A DNA stretch of 64,000 nucleotides, taken from Flavobacterium johnsoniae. Its GTDB lineage: Bacteria; Bacteroidota; Bacteroidia; Flavobacteriales; Flavobacteriaceae. The position numbers and the translations under genes were made by a program. The notes beneath the pieces are model-generated. The model was not told where the DNA came from. It searched no databases and saw only the letters and a program-made list of their open reading frames with translations. Shown here piece after piece: positions 8,833 through 17,949 of this stretch; the stretch's first letter is position 1, and each line of letters begins with the position of its first letter. The stretch lies in the NCBI RefSeq assembly GCF_030388325.1, contig NZ_CP103794.1, forward strand, positions 3,720,001 through 3,784,000. Reading direction: 5' to 3'.

Positions 8833-10575
8833 CTACTCTTCAGAAAGCATCAATTCTTTGATATATTTTACTGGAGCGCTTCCAAAGCTTAAGAATTTCT
8901 CATGAAACTTTTTCAAGTTAAACTTATCTCCCTCCTTTTTCTTTAATTCTTCTCTTAAATTATAGATTTCAGTATAACCTGTAAAATAAGAACACAATTG
9001 AACTTGAGATAAAGTAGCGCGTTTCCATTTTCCGTCTGCCTCAGCTTGTTGCTGAAAAGCTTCTTTTGTTAGAAGTTTAATGGCATCTTCTTTTGACATT
9101 TCTTTTGTATGAACACTAATGTCCAAAATAGTATTACAAGTAGTTCTAAGATTCCATTTATAATACATTAACCACATTTCATCAGAGTTTTTGTAACCGC
9201 TTTCTAGCATCATTTTCTCAGCGTAAACTGCCCAACCTTCTACCATAGCGCCGTTTCCGAAGATAGATTTGATAATACTTGGCGATTGATTACTGTAAAC
9301 CAATTGCGTATAATGTCCCGGAATTGCTTCGTGAATATTTAAGATTTGTAAAATATAATCGTTGTATTCTCTCAAATAGCTTTCTGCATTTTCTTTTGTC
9401 CATCCAGACATGCTTCCTACATTATAGTAAGTGTTTGCATTTTTATCATAAGGTCCAGGAGCAGAAATAGAAGCGCCAGCAACTCCAGCCATATATGCAG
9501 GTTCTTTACGAACAACTAAAGGTTTTGAAGGATCAATGTATAATAAATCTTTTGCTTTTACATAAGCCGTCAATTCTGGAATCTGTTTTTCGATTTCAGA
9601 TTGGAATTTTTCTGGTGTAGTGTGTTTTAATGAAATTTCATCAATAACTTCTTTAATTAATTCCAGTTTGTCTGTTGGTTTTACAGCATTACCTTTATAT
9701 TTAGTCCAAAGTTTATCGGCTAAAACAAACATTTTTTCATGCAAATCTTTTTTATGATCTACTGCGATTTGATAAATTTCGTCGGCAGTATATCCAGATT
9801 GAATATTTAAGTCAAACTTTTTGGCGTACAAATCTTTTCCTAATCTAAAAGAACGAGGAGTTTTGTTTGGCATTTTTTTAAGCCATTCTGCATAATCAGT
9901 AATCGCTTTTACAGAAACAGCTGCTTTTTCTAACATTTGTTTCTTTTCTGCATCTGATAATTTGCTTTTTTCTAAAGCATTTTTAAGATCATCTTGAAAA
10001 ACTGAAGAACCGCCAAGATTCTGAGCGATTGCAAGTTCTGTATGTTCTAAAGTTGGATTCTTTACATTCTTTTTAGCCGCTTCATAATAAGCTGGAATTC
10101 CATCCATTTTGGCATTAAAAGCTTTTAAACGAGTTTCTAGGCTGTCATAATTTCCATTTAAAATTTCAGCAAAAGAACCGCAAACATTATATTCTGACGG
10201 ATCCCATTCATTTGTTTTTAATTCTTTGATATTAAAAATGATTCCGTTTAATTGATTTTTTATCATATAATAATCAGTCTTATTATTGTTTGAAAGATTA
10301 TCAATGTTATAAGATTTTAGAGAATCTAATTGTGCATTTGCAAAATCTAATTTATTTTGACTGTCTTTAGCATCTGGAATGGTCAAAATGCTATCATACT
10401 TATGAAATCCCACGCCAGAAGCCCAATTAGGATTAAGTTTCCATAATTCGGAAATAAAGTTGTTTTTATAAGTGTCAAATTTTTTGTCTAAATCTGTATC
10501 CTTGTTAGATTTTGCATTTTTAGCACAAGAAGCCAAAAGCAAAACCGTAAAAAGTGATAGGCAAATTTTTTTCAT
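8833..10575 (-). CDS. DUF885 lipoprotein, putative zinc metallopeptidase
   Basis: 580-aa envelope protein with a lipobox (LLLASC, Cys17). The DUF885 hallmark HEAIPGHYTQ lies at about residue 413, with HExxxGH reading as a zinc-binding HExxH variant, and a later VEGWAVYAEKM supplies the likely third Glu ligand. These proteins belong to the M32/M3-like zincin clan and are thought to hydrolyse peptides or esters; substrate unknown. Full length for the family. It lies 26 bp downstream of the E1 dehydrogenase gene on the same strand, so may be read through from it. Confidence 0.88.
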   Translation of the reverse strand: MKKICLSLFTVLLLASCAKNAKSNKDTDLDKKFDTYKNNFISELWKLNPNWASGVGFHKYDSILTIPDAKDSQNKLDFANAQLDSLKSYNIDNLSNNNKTDYYMIKNQLNGIIFNIKELKTNEWDPSEYNVCGSFAEILNGNYDSLETRLKAFNAKMDGIPAYYEAAKKNVKNPTLEHTELAIAQNLGGSSVFQDDLKNALEKSKLSDAEKKQMLEKAAVSVKAITDYAEWLKKMPNKTPRSFRLGKDLYAKKFDLNIQSGYTADEIYQIAVDHKKDLHEKMFVLADKLWTKYKGNAVKPTDKLELIKEVIDEISLKHTTPEKFQSEIEKQIPELTAYVKAKDLLYIDPSKPLVVRKEPAYMAGVAGASISAPGPYDKNANTYYNVGSMSGWTKENAESYLREYNDYILQILNIHEAIPGHYTQLVYSNQSPSIIKSIFGNGAMVEGWAVYAEKMMLESGYKNSDEMWLMYYKWNLRTTCNTILDISVHTKEMSKEDAIKLLTKEAFQQQAEADGKWKRATLSQVQLCSYFTGYTEIYNLREELKKKEGDKFNLKKFHEKFLSFGSAPVKYIKELMLSEE

Positions 10576-10601
10576 ATAATTAATTTTAAAGTGTTTCTTT
10601 T

Positions 10602-12578
10602 TTAATAATTCAATAATTCTTTAAGCGCGATTTCAAATCGATTTCTAGGTAAAAACTGATCTTCTAATGCTTTTGTAAACGGAATTGGCGAATCTAAACT
10701 GGCAACACGTTTTACTGGAGCATCCAAATATTCAAAACAATTCTCCATAATTAAAGCCGAAATATCGCTTGCAATTCCGCCAAAAAGAGTGTCTTCTTGA
10801 TAAATAATTGCTTTTCCAGTTTTCTTAACTGAAGCAAAAATGGTTTCTGTATCTAAAGGCTGTAATGTTCTTAAATCGATTAAATCAGCATCTATTTCTG
10901 GATTATTTGCTAAAGTTTCTAAAGCCCAATGTACGGTCGCGCCAAACGAAATAATCGTCACCGATTTACCTTCTTTTAATAAAGCCGCTTTTCCTAAAGG
11001 AATAGTATAATATTCTTTTGGAATTTCTTGATAAATACTTCTATACAATAATTTATGCTCGAAAAATAAAACCGGATTCGGATCATTTATTGAAGTATTT
11101 AAAAGTCCTTTTGCGTCGTATGGAAATGCCGGATAAACTACCTTTAAACCTGGAGTTTTAGTAAACCAAGCTTCATTAGTTTGCGAATGAAAAGGACCAG
11201 CTTGTGTTCCTCCGCCGCAAGGCATACGAACCACAACATCAGCGTTTTCGCCCCAACGATAATGTGATTTTGCTAGTAAATTTACAATCGGATTAAATCC
11301 TGTAGAAACGAAATCGGCAAATTGCATTTCTACAATTGCTTTATAACCATTTATAGACAATCCCATTCCGGTGGAAACAATAGCACTTTCGCAGATTGGT
11401 GTATTTCTAACGCGATCTTTTCCAAAGAATTCTACAAAACCGTCTGTAATTTTAAAAGCTCCGCCATATTCTGCAATATCTTGTCCCATTAAAACCAAAT
11501 TTCTATGACGTTGCATCGATTCGTTTAAACCGTTTCGAATGGCATCTATAAAACGAATGTTTTCGGTTTCTCCTTCTGGGTTAACTTCTTCAAATTGATA
11601 TGGTTTGTAAACATCATCTAATTCTCCACTATAGCTTGGTTCGATTTCGGGTTCTGCGTTTGCTTTTGCCCAGTTTTCATCAATTTCTTGTTTTATTTCA
11701 GCACGAAATTGTTCGTCTAATTCTTCAGTAAGAATTCCGTTTTCTAAAAGATATTTTTTGTAATTAGAAACTGGATCTCTTAATTCCCATTGATCCATTA
11801 GCTCTTGCGGAACATATTTAGTGCCACTCGCCTCTTCGTGGCCGCGCATTCTGAAAGTTTTAAATTCTAACAAAATCGGACGTGGATTCTCTTTCATTTC
11901 TTCTTTTAACTGAGATAATTTGTTGTAGACTTCCACAATATTATTTCCGTCAATAATCCAGCTTTCAATACCGTAACCAATTCCTTTATCAGCAAGGTTT
12001 TCGCAGGCATATTGTTCATTAGTTGGAGTCGAAAGTCCGTAGCCATTATTTTCTATAATAAACATTACAGGCAACTTCCAAACTGCGGCAATATTCAAAG
12101 CTTCATGAAAATCGCCTTCACTTGTTGCACCTTCTCCTGTAAAAACTGCAGTTATTTTTTTATTGTTTTGAAGTTTATCAGCTAAGGCAATTCCGTCAGC
12201 AATTCCTAATTGCGGACCTAAATGCGAAATCATTCCGATAATATTATATTCTTGAGTTCCAAAGTGGAAACTTCTATCTCGACCTTTTGTAAAACCATTA
12301 GCTTTTCCTTGCCATTGCGAAAATAAACGATGCAACGGAATTTCTCTTGTAGTAAAAACACCAAGATTTCGGTGCATTGGAAGTATATATTCTGATTGAT
12401 CCAAAACAGCGGTAACACCAACTGCAATTGCTTCTTGCCCTATTCCCGAAAACCATTTAGAAACTTTTCCTTGACGAATCAAGATGAGCATCTTTTCTTC
12501 TATCAATCGCGGTTTTAATATCTTTTTGTATAAATCTAATAATTGAGTGTCAGTGAGGTTTTGTCGGTAAAAAATCAT
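10602..12578 (-). CDS. 2-oxoacid dehydrogenase E1, fused alpha and beta subunits
   Basis: Thiamine-diphosphate enzyme that decarboxylates branched-chain 2-oxoacids (or pyruvate) and transfers the acyl group to E2 lipoyl. The alpha half (~1-320) carries the ThDP/Mg motif GEGATSEGDFHEAL ending in ENN (148-178) and the RxRGHEE phosphorylation-loop-like segment. The beta half (~335-658) begins FIDAIRNGLNESM and has GQDIAEYGGAF and the C-terminal transketolase fold. The two are separate in most bacteria; the fusion is usual in Bacteroidetes. No E2 or E3 gene is adjacent. Naming as branched-chain versus pyruvate type is not certain. Confidence 0.88.
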   Translation of the reverse strand: MIFYRQNLTDTQLLDLYKKILKPRLIEEKMLILIRQGKVSKWFSGIGQEAIAVGVTAVLDQSEYILPMHRNLGVFTTREIPLHRLFSQWQGKANGFTKGRDRSFHFGTQEYNIIGMISHLGPQLGIADGIALADKLQNNKKITAVFTGEGATSEGDFHEALNIAAVWKLPVMFIIENNGYGLSTPTNEQYACENLADKGIGYGIESWIIDGNNIVEVYNKLSQLKEEMKENPRPILLEFKTFRMRGHEEASGTKYVPQELMDQWELRDPVSNYKKYLLENGILTEELDEQFRAEIKQEIDENWAKANAEPEIEPSYSGELDDVYKPYQFEEVNPEGETENIRFIDAIRNGLNESMQRHRNLVLMGQDIAEYGGAFKITDGFVEFFGKDRVRNTPICESAIVSTGMGLSINGYKAIVEMQFADFVSTGFNPIVNLLAKSHYRWGENADVVVRMPCGGGTQAGPFHSQTNEAWFTKTPGLKVVYPAFPYDAKGLLNTSINDPNPVLFFEHKLLYRSIYQEIPKEYYTIPLGKAALLKEGKSVTIISFGATVHWALETLANNPEIDADLIDLRTLQPLDTETIFASVKKTGKAIIYQEDTLFGGIASDISALIMENCFEYLDAPVKRVASLDSPIPFTKALEDQFLPRNRFEIALKELLNY

Positions 12579-12680
12579 GTAATTTTTTGTTTTTTAGTGT
12601 TTCAAATATAACAATTTGCGTCAATTTTATTGAATTCTAAAATATTTTTTTAATCCTAAACCTACTTTTAATAGCTGAGC

Positions 12681-12714
12681 TTGAGATTATTTTCTAAAAT
12701 ATTCTCTACCTTTG
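12681..12714 (+). promoter_or_regulatory. promoter of the 2OG oxygenase gene
   Basis: -7 element TACCTTTG (12707-12714) matches TAnnTTTG exactly; a TTG at 12681-12683 is the nearest -33 candidate, with a longer than usual spacer (23 bp). The predicted start of transcription falls near 12720, at the base of the hairpin that follows. Confidence 0.6.
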
Positions 12715-12719
12715 TTAGC

Positions 12720-12749
12720 GAAAGGTGCTTATGACACCTTTCTTTTTTT
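12720..12749 (+). promoter_or_regulatory. hairpin plus T-run in the 5' leader of the oxygenase gene
   Basis: Stem GAAAGGTG (12720-12727) / CACCTTTC (12735-12742), 7-nt loop, then seven T. It has the form of an intrinsic terminator but sits at the predicted 5' end of the mRNA, 17 bp before the ATG. It could be an attenuator, a 5' stabiliser or the end of a very short RNA. Confidence 0.6.
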
Positions 12750-12766
12750 AATAAAAAATGTAAAGT

Positions 12767-13717
12767 ATGCAAAACATTCCTAGTGTAGACTTACGTGATT
12801 TCCTTTCGGACGACCCGAAACGTAAACAAAAATTTGTAAATGAAATCGGCAGTGCATTTGAAAACATTGGCTTCGTAGCCTTAAAAGGTCATTTTCTTGA
12901 TGATCAATTGGTAGACGAACTTTATGGCGAAATTAGAAACTTCTTCGCCTTGCCAATAGAAACTAAGCATAAATATGAAATTCCTGGAATTGGCGGTCAA
13001 AGAGGTTATGTTTCTTTTGGAAAAGAACATGCTAAAGGACGCAAAGAAGGGGATTTAAAAGAATTCTGGCATTTTGGTCAATACGTTGACGCAAATTCTA
13101 GATGGGCTTCAGAATATCCAGATAATGTTGAAGTTACAGAATTACCACGTTTTAACGCAGTTGGTAAAGAAGCGTATCAAAAATTGGAGAAAACTGGAGT
13201 TTATGTTTTAAGAGCTTTGGCTTTACATTTAGGTCTCGATGAGTTTTATTTTGATAATTATGCAAAAGAAGGAAACTCAATTTTAAGACCAATTCATTAC
13301 CCGCCAATTACTTCTGAGCCAGAAAATGCGATTCGTGCGGCGGCTCACGGCGACATCAACCTGATTACGCTTTTGATGGGCGCTCAAGGTAGAGGATTAC
13401 AAGTTCAAAATCATAATGGCGACTGGATTGACGCCATCGCTCAAGATGACGAATTGGTAATTAATGTTGGAGATATGTTGTCTAGACATACTAACAACAA
13501 ACTAAAATCTACAATTCACCAAGTGGTAAATCCGCCGAGAGAATTATGGGGAACTTCTCGTTATTCAATTCCTTTCTTTATGCATCCTGTAAGCGATATG
13601 CGTTTAGATTGCCTAGAAAATTGTATAGACGAAGAAAATCCAAAAAAATACGAAGATATTTCTGCTGGAGAGTTCTTGCACGAACGTTTAGTAGAGTTAG
13701 GTTTAATCAAAAAATAA
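12767..13717 (+). CDS. isopenicillin N synthase-like 2OG-Fe(II) oxygenase
   Basis: Non-heme iron dioxygenase of the IPNS/DAOCS fold. It has the DIOX_N domain (FVNEIGSAFENIGFVALKGH) and the catalytic core with the Fe ligands H194, D196 (AAHGDINLITLL) and H251 (STIHQVV). The 2-oxoglutarate-binding R265-x-S267 (SRYSIPFF) is present. At 316 aa it is the normal length. True isopenicillin N synthesis is very unlikely here: no NRPS partner is nearby, so this is a widespread family member of unknown substrate. It has its own promoter and an unusual hairpin leader. Confidence 0.88.
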   Translation: MQNIPSVDLRDFLSDDPKRKQKFVNEIGSAFENIGFVALKGHFLDDQLVDELYGEIRNFFALPIETKHKYEIPGIGGQRGYVSFGKEHAKGRKEGDLKEFWHFGQYVDANSRWASEYPDNVEVTELPRFNAVGKEAYQKLEKTGVYVLRALALHLGLDEFYFDNYAKEGNSILRPIHYPPITSEPENAIRAAAHGDINLITLLMGAQGRGLQVQNHNGDWIDAIAQDDELVINVGDMLSRHTNNKLKSTIHQVVNPPRELWGTSRYSIPFFMHPVSDMRLDCLENCIDEENPKKYEDISAGEFLHERLVELGLIKK

Positions 13718-13733
13718 GCTTAAATAAATTTCT

Positions 13734-13801
13734 CCCGATCCCGAAACATCGGGACGGGATAAAAATTCCAAATTCCAAGTTTTTCTTGGGGTTTGGAATT
13801 T
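13734..13801 (+). terminator. double hairpin, probable terminator
   Basis: First hairpin CCCG...CCCGA (13734-13744) / TCGGG...CGGG (13749-13758); second AAATTCCAAA (13763-13772) / TTTGGAATTT (13792-13801) with inner CCAAG/CTTGG pairing, followed by an AT-rich tail. Such double elements look like a dispersed flavobacterial intergenic repeat doubling as terminator of the oxygenase gene. Confidence 0.65.
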
Positions 13802-13854
13802 AATTTTTAAATATCTTTATACTTGGAATTTATTTATTTTAGAATGAAAAAAAT

Positions 13855-14187
13855 ATGGACTTTAAAGATCAATTAAAAAATTTGTTTCCAGATCACGTTG
13901 AATCAAATGAACCAGAACAAGTTGAAGAACAAGAACATGTTCTTTACGTTCAGAAAGAGCCAATGATTTGCAAATTTGAAAAACGTAAAGGAAAACCAAC
14001 TACTATTATTGAAGGTTATGAAGGATCTGACGAAGATTTTAAAGTCTTAGCCAAAGAAATAAAAACCAAACTGAGCGTTGGCGGAACTTTTAAAGATGCT
14101 TCTATTATCATTCAAGGAGATTATCGTGATAAAATTATGGCAATCTTAAAAGAAAAAGGATTTAAAACCAAACGTGTGGGAGGGTAA
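13855..14187 (+). CDS. yciH: translation initiation factor SUI1/eIF1-like (YciH)
   Basis: 110-aa protein with the SUI1 fold: the core RKGKPTTIIEGYEGSDEDFKVLAKEIKTKL followed by GTFKDASIIIQGDYRDKIMAILKEKG, ending KTKRVGG. The archaeal/eukaryotic relative monitors start-codon fidelity in the 30S/40S P site; the bacterial YciH is dispensable and its exact role is less clear. The N-terminal ~40 residues are acidic and poorly conserved. Monocistronic, preceded by the double hairpin and followed by a family A repeat. Confidence 0.92.
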   Translation: MDFKDQLKNLFPDHVESNEPEQVEEQEHVLYVQKEPMICKFEKRKGKPTTIIEGYEGSDEDFKVLAKEIKTKLSVGGTFKDASIIIQGDYRDKIMAILKEKGFKTKRVGG

Positions 14188-14192
14188 AAATT

Positions 14193-14262
14193 GTTTAAAG
14201 TTTCATGTTTAAAGTTTCAAGTTCTTCAATGTAACCTGAAACCTAAAACCTGAAACAAAAAA
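14193..14262. repeat. intergenic repeat, family A
   Basis: GTTTAAAGTTTCATG and GTTTAAAGTTTCAAG are direct copies of the arm seen at 3211-3236; AACCTGAAACCTAAAACCTGAAAC follows as the complementary arm in pieces. The next ~40 bp (CTCAGAACCTCAGTATCTCA) is another simple repetitive tract. It fills the gap between yciH and the phosphorylase gene. Confidence 0.65.
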
Positions 14263-14305
14263 ACTCAGAACCTCAGTATCTCAAAACCTTAGCAACTTAA
14301 AAAAA

Positions 14306-15175
14306 ATGATCCAATCATCAGAATTAATACTTAATCAAGACGGAAGTGTTTACCATTTAAACCTTCGTCCAGAACATATTGCGCATGACATTATTTTTGT
14401 TGGCGATCAAAACAGAGTAGAAAAAATTACCCAATTTTTCGATTCAATTGAGCATTCGACTCAAAAAAGAGAATTTAAAACCCAAACCGGAATTTATAAA
14501 GGGAAAAGAATCTCTGTAATTTCAACCGGAATTGGGCCTGATAATATTGATATTGTTTTAAATGAACTTGATGCTTTAGTAAATATTGATTTAAAAACGC
14601 GTGAGCCTAAAGAAAAACTAACTTCTTTAAACATTATTAGAATTGGAACATCTGGATCTTTGCAGGAAGATATTCCAGTTGATAGTTTTGTAATGTCTAA
14701 ATTTGGTTTAGGATTAGATAATATGCTACGTTCCTATCTAATTGACGATGTTTCGATTACAGAGATCGAAGACGCTTTTGTAAAACATACTAATTGGAAT
14801 TCTAAAAAAGGAAAACCTTATGTAACGCAATGTTCAGAAAAATTAGAAAAACTAATTGAATCAGATAAAATTTTCAAGGGAATTACAGCAACTGCGGGAG
14901 GATTTTATGGTCCGCAAGGAAGAGTTTTGCGTTTGAATATTCAAGATGAAGAATTGAATAGTAAAATGGATAATTTTAGCCATAATGACACAAAAATCAC
15001 TAATTTAGAAATGGAGACGGCTGCAATTTATGGACTTTCTGCGCTTTTAGGTCATAATGCATTATCGCTTAATGCAATTATCGCCAATCGTGCATCTGGA
15101 ACTTTTAGTGAAGACCCTTATAAAGCTGTAGATGAATTAATTGCTTATACATTGAATAAACTGGCTGGAAATTAA
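14306..15175 (+). CDS. nucleoside phosphorylase (uridine phosphorylase-like)
   Basis: Phosphorolytic cleavage of a nucleoside to base and (deoxy)ribose-1-phosphate in salvage. The PNP_UDP fold is evident from FVGDQNRV near residues 33-40 (phosphate site), STGIGPDNIDIVLNEL, RIGTSGSLQ and the purine/pyrimidine region NLEMETAAIYGLSALLGH (MET binds the ribose). Full length at 289 aa. The product is more like uridine phosphorylase in overall shape, but substrate choice is not certain. The DUF4265 remnant begins at the very next base after its stop. Confidence 0.9.
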   Translation: MIQSSELILNQDGSVYHLNLRPEHIAHDIIFVGDQNRVEKITQFFDSIEHSTQKREFKTQTGIYKGKRISVISTGIGPDNIDIVLNELDALVNIDLKTREPKEKLTSLNIIRIGTSGSLQEDIPVDSFVMSKFGLGLDNMLRSYLIDDVSITEIEDAFVKHTNWNSKKGKPYVTQCSEKLEKLIESDKIFKGITATAGGFYGPQGRVLRLNIQDEELNSKMDNFSHNDTKITNLEMETAAIYGLSALLGHNALSLNAIIANRASGTFSEDPYKAVDELIAYTLNKLAGN

Positions 15176-15529
15176 TTTCGTATATATTTTGGACCTTTAA
15201 TTGCTACAGACGATCTTTTTTACGCAGAATTTGATGAAACTGAAGCCAAATTTATGCATAAAAAAACGATTCAAAATTCTGGAAATTCGATTGTTCAGAT
15301 TGCAATTCTGGAAAAAGGTTTTGACGCGACAGTTATCCGAGATCAATTAAAGGCAATTAATTGTTTGTCGGAAGCATTAAACGAAACCTTTTTTGCAGCA
15401 GAAATTGGGAAAGATGTAGATTATGCATTGGTAAGAAGCTTATTAAGCGAATACGAGTCGCAGGAAATTATAGAATTTGCTGAACCATGTCTTTCAGAAA
15501 AACATAGAACAGATTTATTAAAAAATTAA
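15176..15529 (+). pseudogene. DUF4265 gene lacking its 5' part
   Basis: From the base after the phosphorylase stop (TAA 15173-15175) the same frame reads on without a stop as RIYFGPLIATDDLFYAEFDE and then MHKKTIQNSGNSIVQI and FAEPCLSEKHR. This is the middle and C-terminal part of a DUF4265 protein. The family normally has another ~50 N-terminal residues, which are missing. There is no start codon before ATG 15254, which lies inside the conserved domain and would make a 91-aa fragment. Best read as a gene beheaded by a deletion whose edge is at 15175/15176. A truncated but expressed protein remains possible. Confidence 0.65.
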
Positions 15530-15596
15530 ACTAACCAAACTTAATTAATACGCATACGCATACCAAGCAACTTAACTTAACTTAAACTTAAAAGAA

Positions 15597-16448
15597 ATGA
15601 AAACTGTCAAAATTGCGGGTGTTCCGGAACACTTCAATTTGCCGTGGCATTTATGCATCGAAAACGGCGAATTTGAAGAAGAGGGCATCGATTTACAATG
15701 GACCAATGTTCCCGAAGGAACTGGGAAAATGTGTCAAATGCTTCGCGACGGCGAAACAGATTTAGCGGTAATTTTAACCGAAGGAATTTTAAAAGATATT
15801 TCAGCTGGAAATCCGAGTAAGATTGTTCAGATTTATGTTCAATCGCCATTAATTTGGGGAATTCACGTGGCTGCAAAATCAGATTTTAAAACCCTAAAAG
15901 ATCTTAAAAACAAAAAAGTCGCTATTTCTAGAATCGGTTCTGGATCTCAATTAATGGCTTATGTAAATGCAAATGAGCAAGGCTGGAAAACAGACGATCT
16001 TGAATTTGAAATTGTAAATACAATTGATGGCGCTGTTGATGCTTTAACTAACAACAAAGCAGATTATTTTATGTGGGAACGCTTTATGACAAAACCGCTT
16101 GTTGATAAAGGCGTTTTTAGACGAATTGACGACTGCCCTACTCCTTGGCCATCATTTATAATTGCTGTTCGTGAAGAATTCCTAAAAAAGAATGGCAAGG
16201 TAGTTGAGAAAATCCTTGAAATCATTAATAGCACAACAACCGATTTTAAAGAGATTCCAGAGATTGACAAGAAATTATCTAAACTTTTTAATCAAAAAGC
16301 TGAGGATATAAAAGAGTGGCTTAAATTGACACAATGGTCACAAAAGAATTTAACCGAAAAGTCTTTTAATAAAATTCAAAATCAGTTATTTGATCTGGGA
16401 ATTATTGATAAAAAAAGTATTTTTGTAGAAACCGTAAAAGCACTGTAA
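15597..16448 (+). CDS. NMT1/THI5-like substrate-binding protein, soluble
   Basis: Type 2 periplasmic-binding-protein fold (VKIAGVPEHFNLPWHLCIENGEFEEEGIDLQW, VAISRIGSGSQLMAYV) of the ABC substrate-binding family used for thiamine precursor or aliphatic sulfonate uptake. It is unusual in having no signal peptide or lipobox and no permease or ATPase next to it, so a transport role is doubtful. It may instead be a cytosolic ligand-binding or enzymatic relative (THI5-type pyrimidine synthases have the same fold). 283 aa, complete. The next gene follows after about 20 bp and may be co-transcribed. Confidence 0.8.
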   Translation: MKTVKIAGVPEHFNLPWHLCIENGEFEEEGIDLQWTNVPEGTGKMCQMLRDGETDLAVILTEGILKDISAGNPSKIVQIYVQSPLIWGIHVAAKSDFKTLKDLKNKKVAISRIGSGSQLMAYVNANEQGWKTDDLEFEIVNTIDGAVDALTNNKADYFMWERFMTKPLVDKGVFRRIDDCPTPWPSFIIAVREEFLKKNGKVVEKILEIINSTTTDFKEIPEIDKKLSKLFNQKAEDIKEWLKLTQWSQKNLTEKSFNKIQNQLFDLGIIDKKSIFVETVKAL

Positions 16449-16467
16449 TACTGCTTTTTTGATTCGT

Positions 16468-17400
16468 ATGATGAAATTCCCTAAAATTGACTTACCGTAT
16501 TTAAAATCCAAACTCCAGGTGAAATCACCGTGGGATAGGATTATTATAATGCTGTTGAGTCTTTTTATTACTATTCCGATTTTCATCATACTGCATCAAA
16601 ATTTGATCGACCTAGAATGGGCGTTCAATTTAGATCGTGTTTTTATCTTTATTTTTGTCTTTGCTGTAATATTTTTTCTTCTGATGTACCTCAGAACAAT
16701 TATCATATTGTGCATTGCAGTCTATTTATTGATTTTATTTTACGGAACAGTTATCGGAAATTATGGTTTTAACGAAATCTCAGAAGACTATAATTCTATG
16801 ATTTATACAATGTCTGATAATCCATATCCGCAGGATATTATCGTAGCAAAACTGCTTCCGTTTCCAAATAAAACAAAAATTCTTAATGCTATAGAATACC
16901 AGAATCCGAAAGTGCGAAATTTTGCTGTTATGGCAACCACAAAGCATTTTAAAGGCATTAGAGGCTATTCAGATTATCGTACCATAATTCAGTGTTTTGC
17001 TGTTTTTAAAGAAATAAACAGCAGATGGAATTATGTAAACGATCCAAAAGACGGTGATTATATCGCAACCGCCAGCGAATCTCTAGAGTATTTTTCTGGC
17101 GATTGTGATGATCATTCTATTTTAATGGCAGCGGCAGTTCGATCAATTGGAGGAACTCCACGACTTATTCATACCAAAGGACATATATATCCAGAGATAT
17201 TAATTGGTTCTATGATTGATTTGGAAAAAGTGAACTATTTGATTAAAAATGTGCTTTTTACAAAAGAAAGCTACAGAAAAAAAATACATTACCATATAGA
17301 CGAACGCGGTCAGGTTTGGATGAATCTTGACTATACGGCAACTTATCCTGGAGGTCCGTTTATGTATGAAGAAATTTTGGGAGCTTTAACCCTCAATTAG
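16468..17400 (+). CDS. membrane-anchored transglutaminase-like protein
   Basis: Three hydrophobic segments near residues 25-45, 55-75 and 76-95 are followed by a soluble transglutaminase-core domain with Cys213 (SGDCDDHSILMAAAVRSIGG), His239 (KGHIYPEI) and Asp288 (NLDYTATYPGG) as the Cys-His-Asp triad (numbered from ATG 16468). The fold acts as a protease or acyltransferase; target unknown. The start is placed at the double ATG 16468/16471. An in-frame TTG three codons upstream is less likely. The domain faces either side of the membrane; the sequence does not settle which. Confidence 0.85.
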   Translation: MMKFPKIDLPYLKSKLQVKSPWDRIIIMLLSLFITIPIFIILHQNLIDLEWAFNLDRVFIFIFVFAVIFFLLMYLRTIIILCIAVYLLILFYGTVIGNYGFNEISEDYNSMIYTMSDNPYPQDIIVAKLLPFPNKTKILNAIEYQNPKVRNFAVMATTKHFKGIRGYSDYRTIIQCFAVFKEINSRWNYVNDPKDGDYIATASESLEYFSGDCDDHSILMAAAVRSIGGTPRLIHTKGHIYPEILIGSMIDLEKVNYLIKNVLFTKESYRKKIHYHIDERGQVWMNLDYTATYPGGPFMYEEILGALTLN

Positions 17401-17557
17401 AAATTCAATTTCTAAATTTAGTTTTTCAGTATTGCGATATGAATTAAATTGCGATCTTTTTTTAGCGAAAAAAAATATTTATAAATATTTGATTACGAAT
17501 AATTTAATATCGTTTTTTTTTGTAACTTTTTCCTGTTTAACTTTTAATCACAAAATC

Positions 17558-17926
17558 ATGAAAAACTCTAAATTGGTTACCCTTCTAATTGCAGTTGCTG
17601 TCGTATTAATGGTTTCATGTCATGGTAAAAGAAACAGATTAATTAATTCGTGGAAAGTTTCAGCTGTCGAGACTAAAACTTCTATTAATGACTCTGCAAA
17701 AAATGAAATTTTGAAAAACGGTATGCTCACTTTCACAGAAGATGGTCATGTTACAGGATATCTTCTTCGTGAAATAACAGATGGTACCTACGCATTATCT
17801 CAAAAAGGTAAAAAACTGGTTATCAAAGACGAAGTTGGAACACCTTACGAATGCGAAAGCACCATTACTGATGATAAATTAATTCTGGATACCAAAGAAG
17901 CTAAGTTAACATTTGATAAAATTTAA
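17558..17926 (+). CDS. lipocalin-like lipoprotein
   Basis: 122-aa protein from ATG 17558 with a lipoprotein signal (KNSKLVTLLIAVAVVLMVSC, lipobox LMVSC). The mature part starts HGKRNRLINSWKVSAVETKT and is beta-rich, like small lipocalin_5-type proteins common in Bacteroidetes. Function unknown. An upstream in-frame ATG at 17432 would add 42 residues that look non-coding, so the shorter start is preferred because it gives a clean signal peptide. Ended by a terminator at 17950-17986. Confidence 0.75.
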   Translation: MKNSKLVTLLIAVAVVLMVSCHGKRNRLINSWKVSAVETKTSINDSAKNEILKNGMLTFTEDGHVTGYLLREITDGTYALSQKGKKLVIKDEVGTPYECESTITDDKLILDTKEAKLTFDKI

Positions 17927-17949
17927 AAATTTAATTTCAATTATATTAC

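Noticed and set aside
12230..12427. Second frame on the minus strand inside the E1 gene
   Set aside because: Overlaps the conserved alpha domain; no start context or family.
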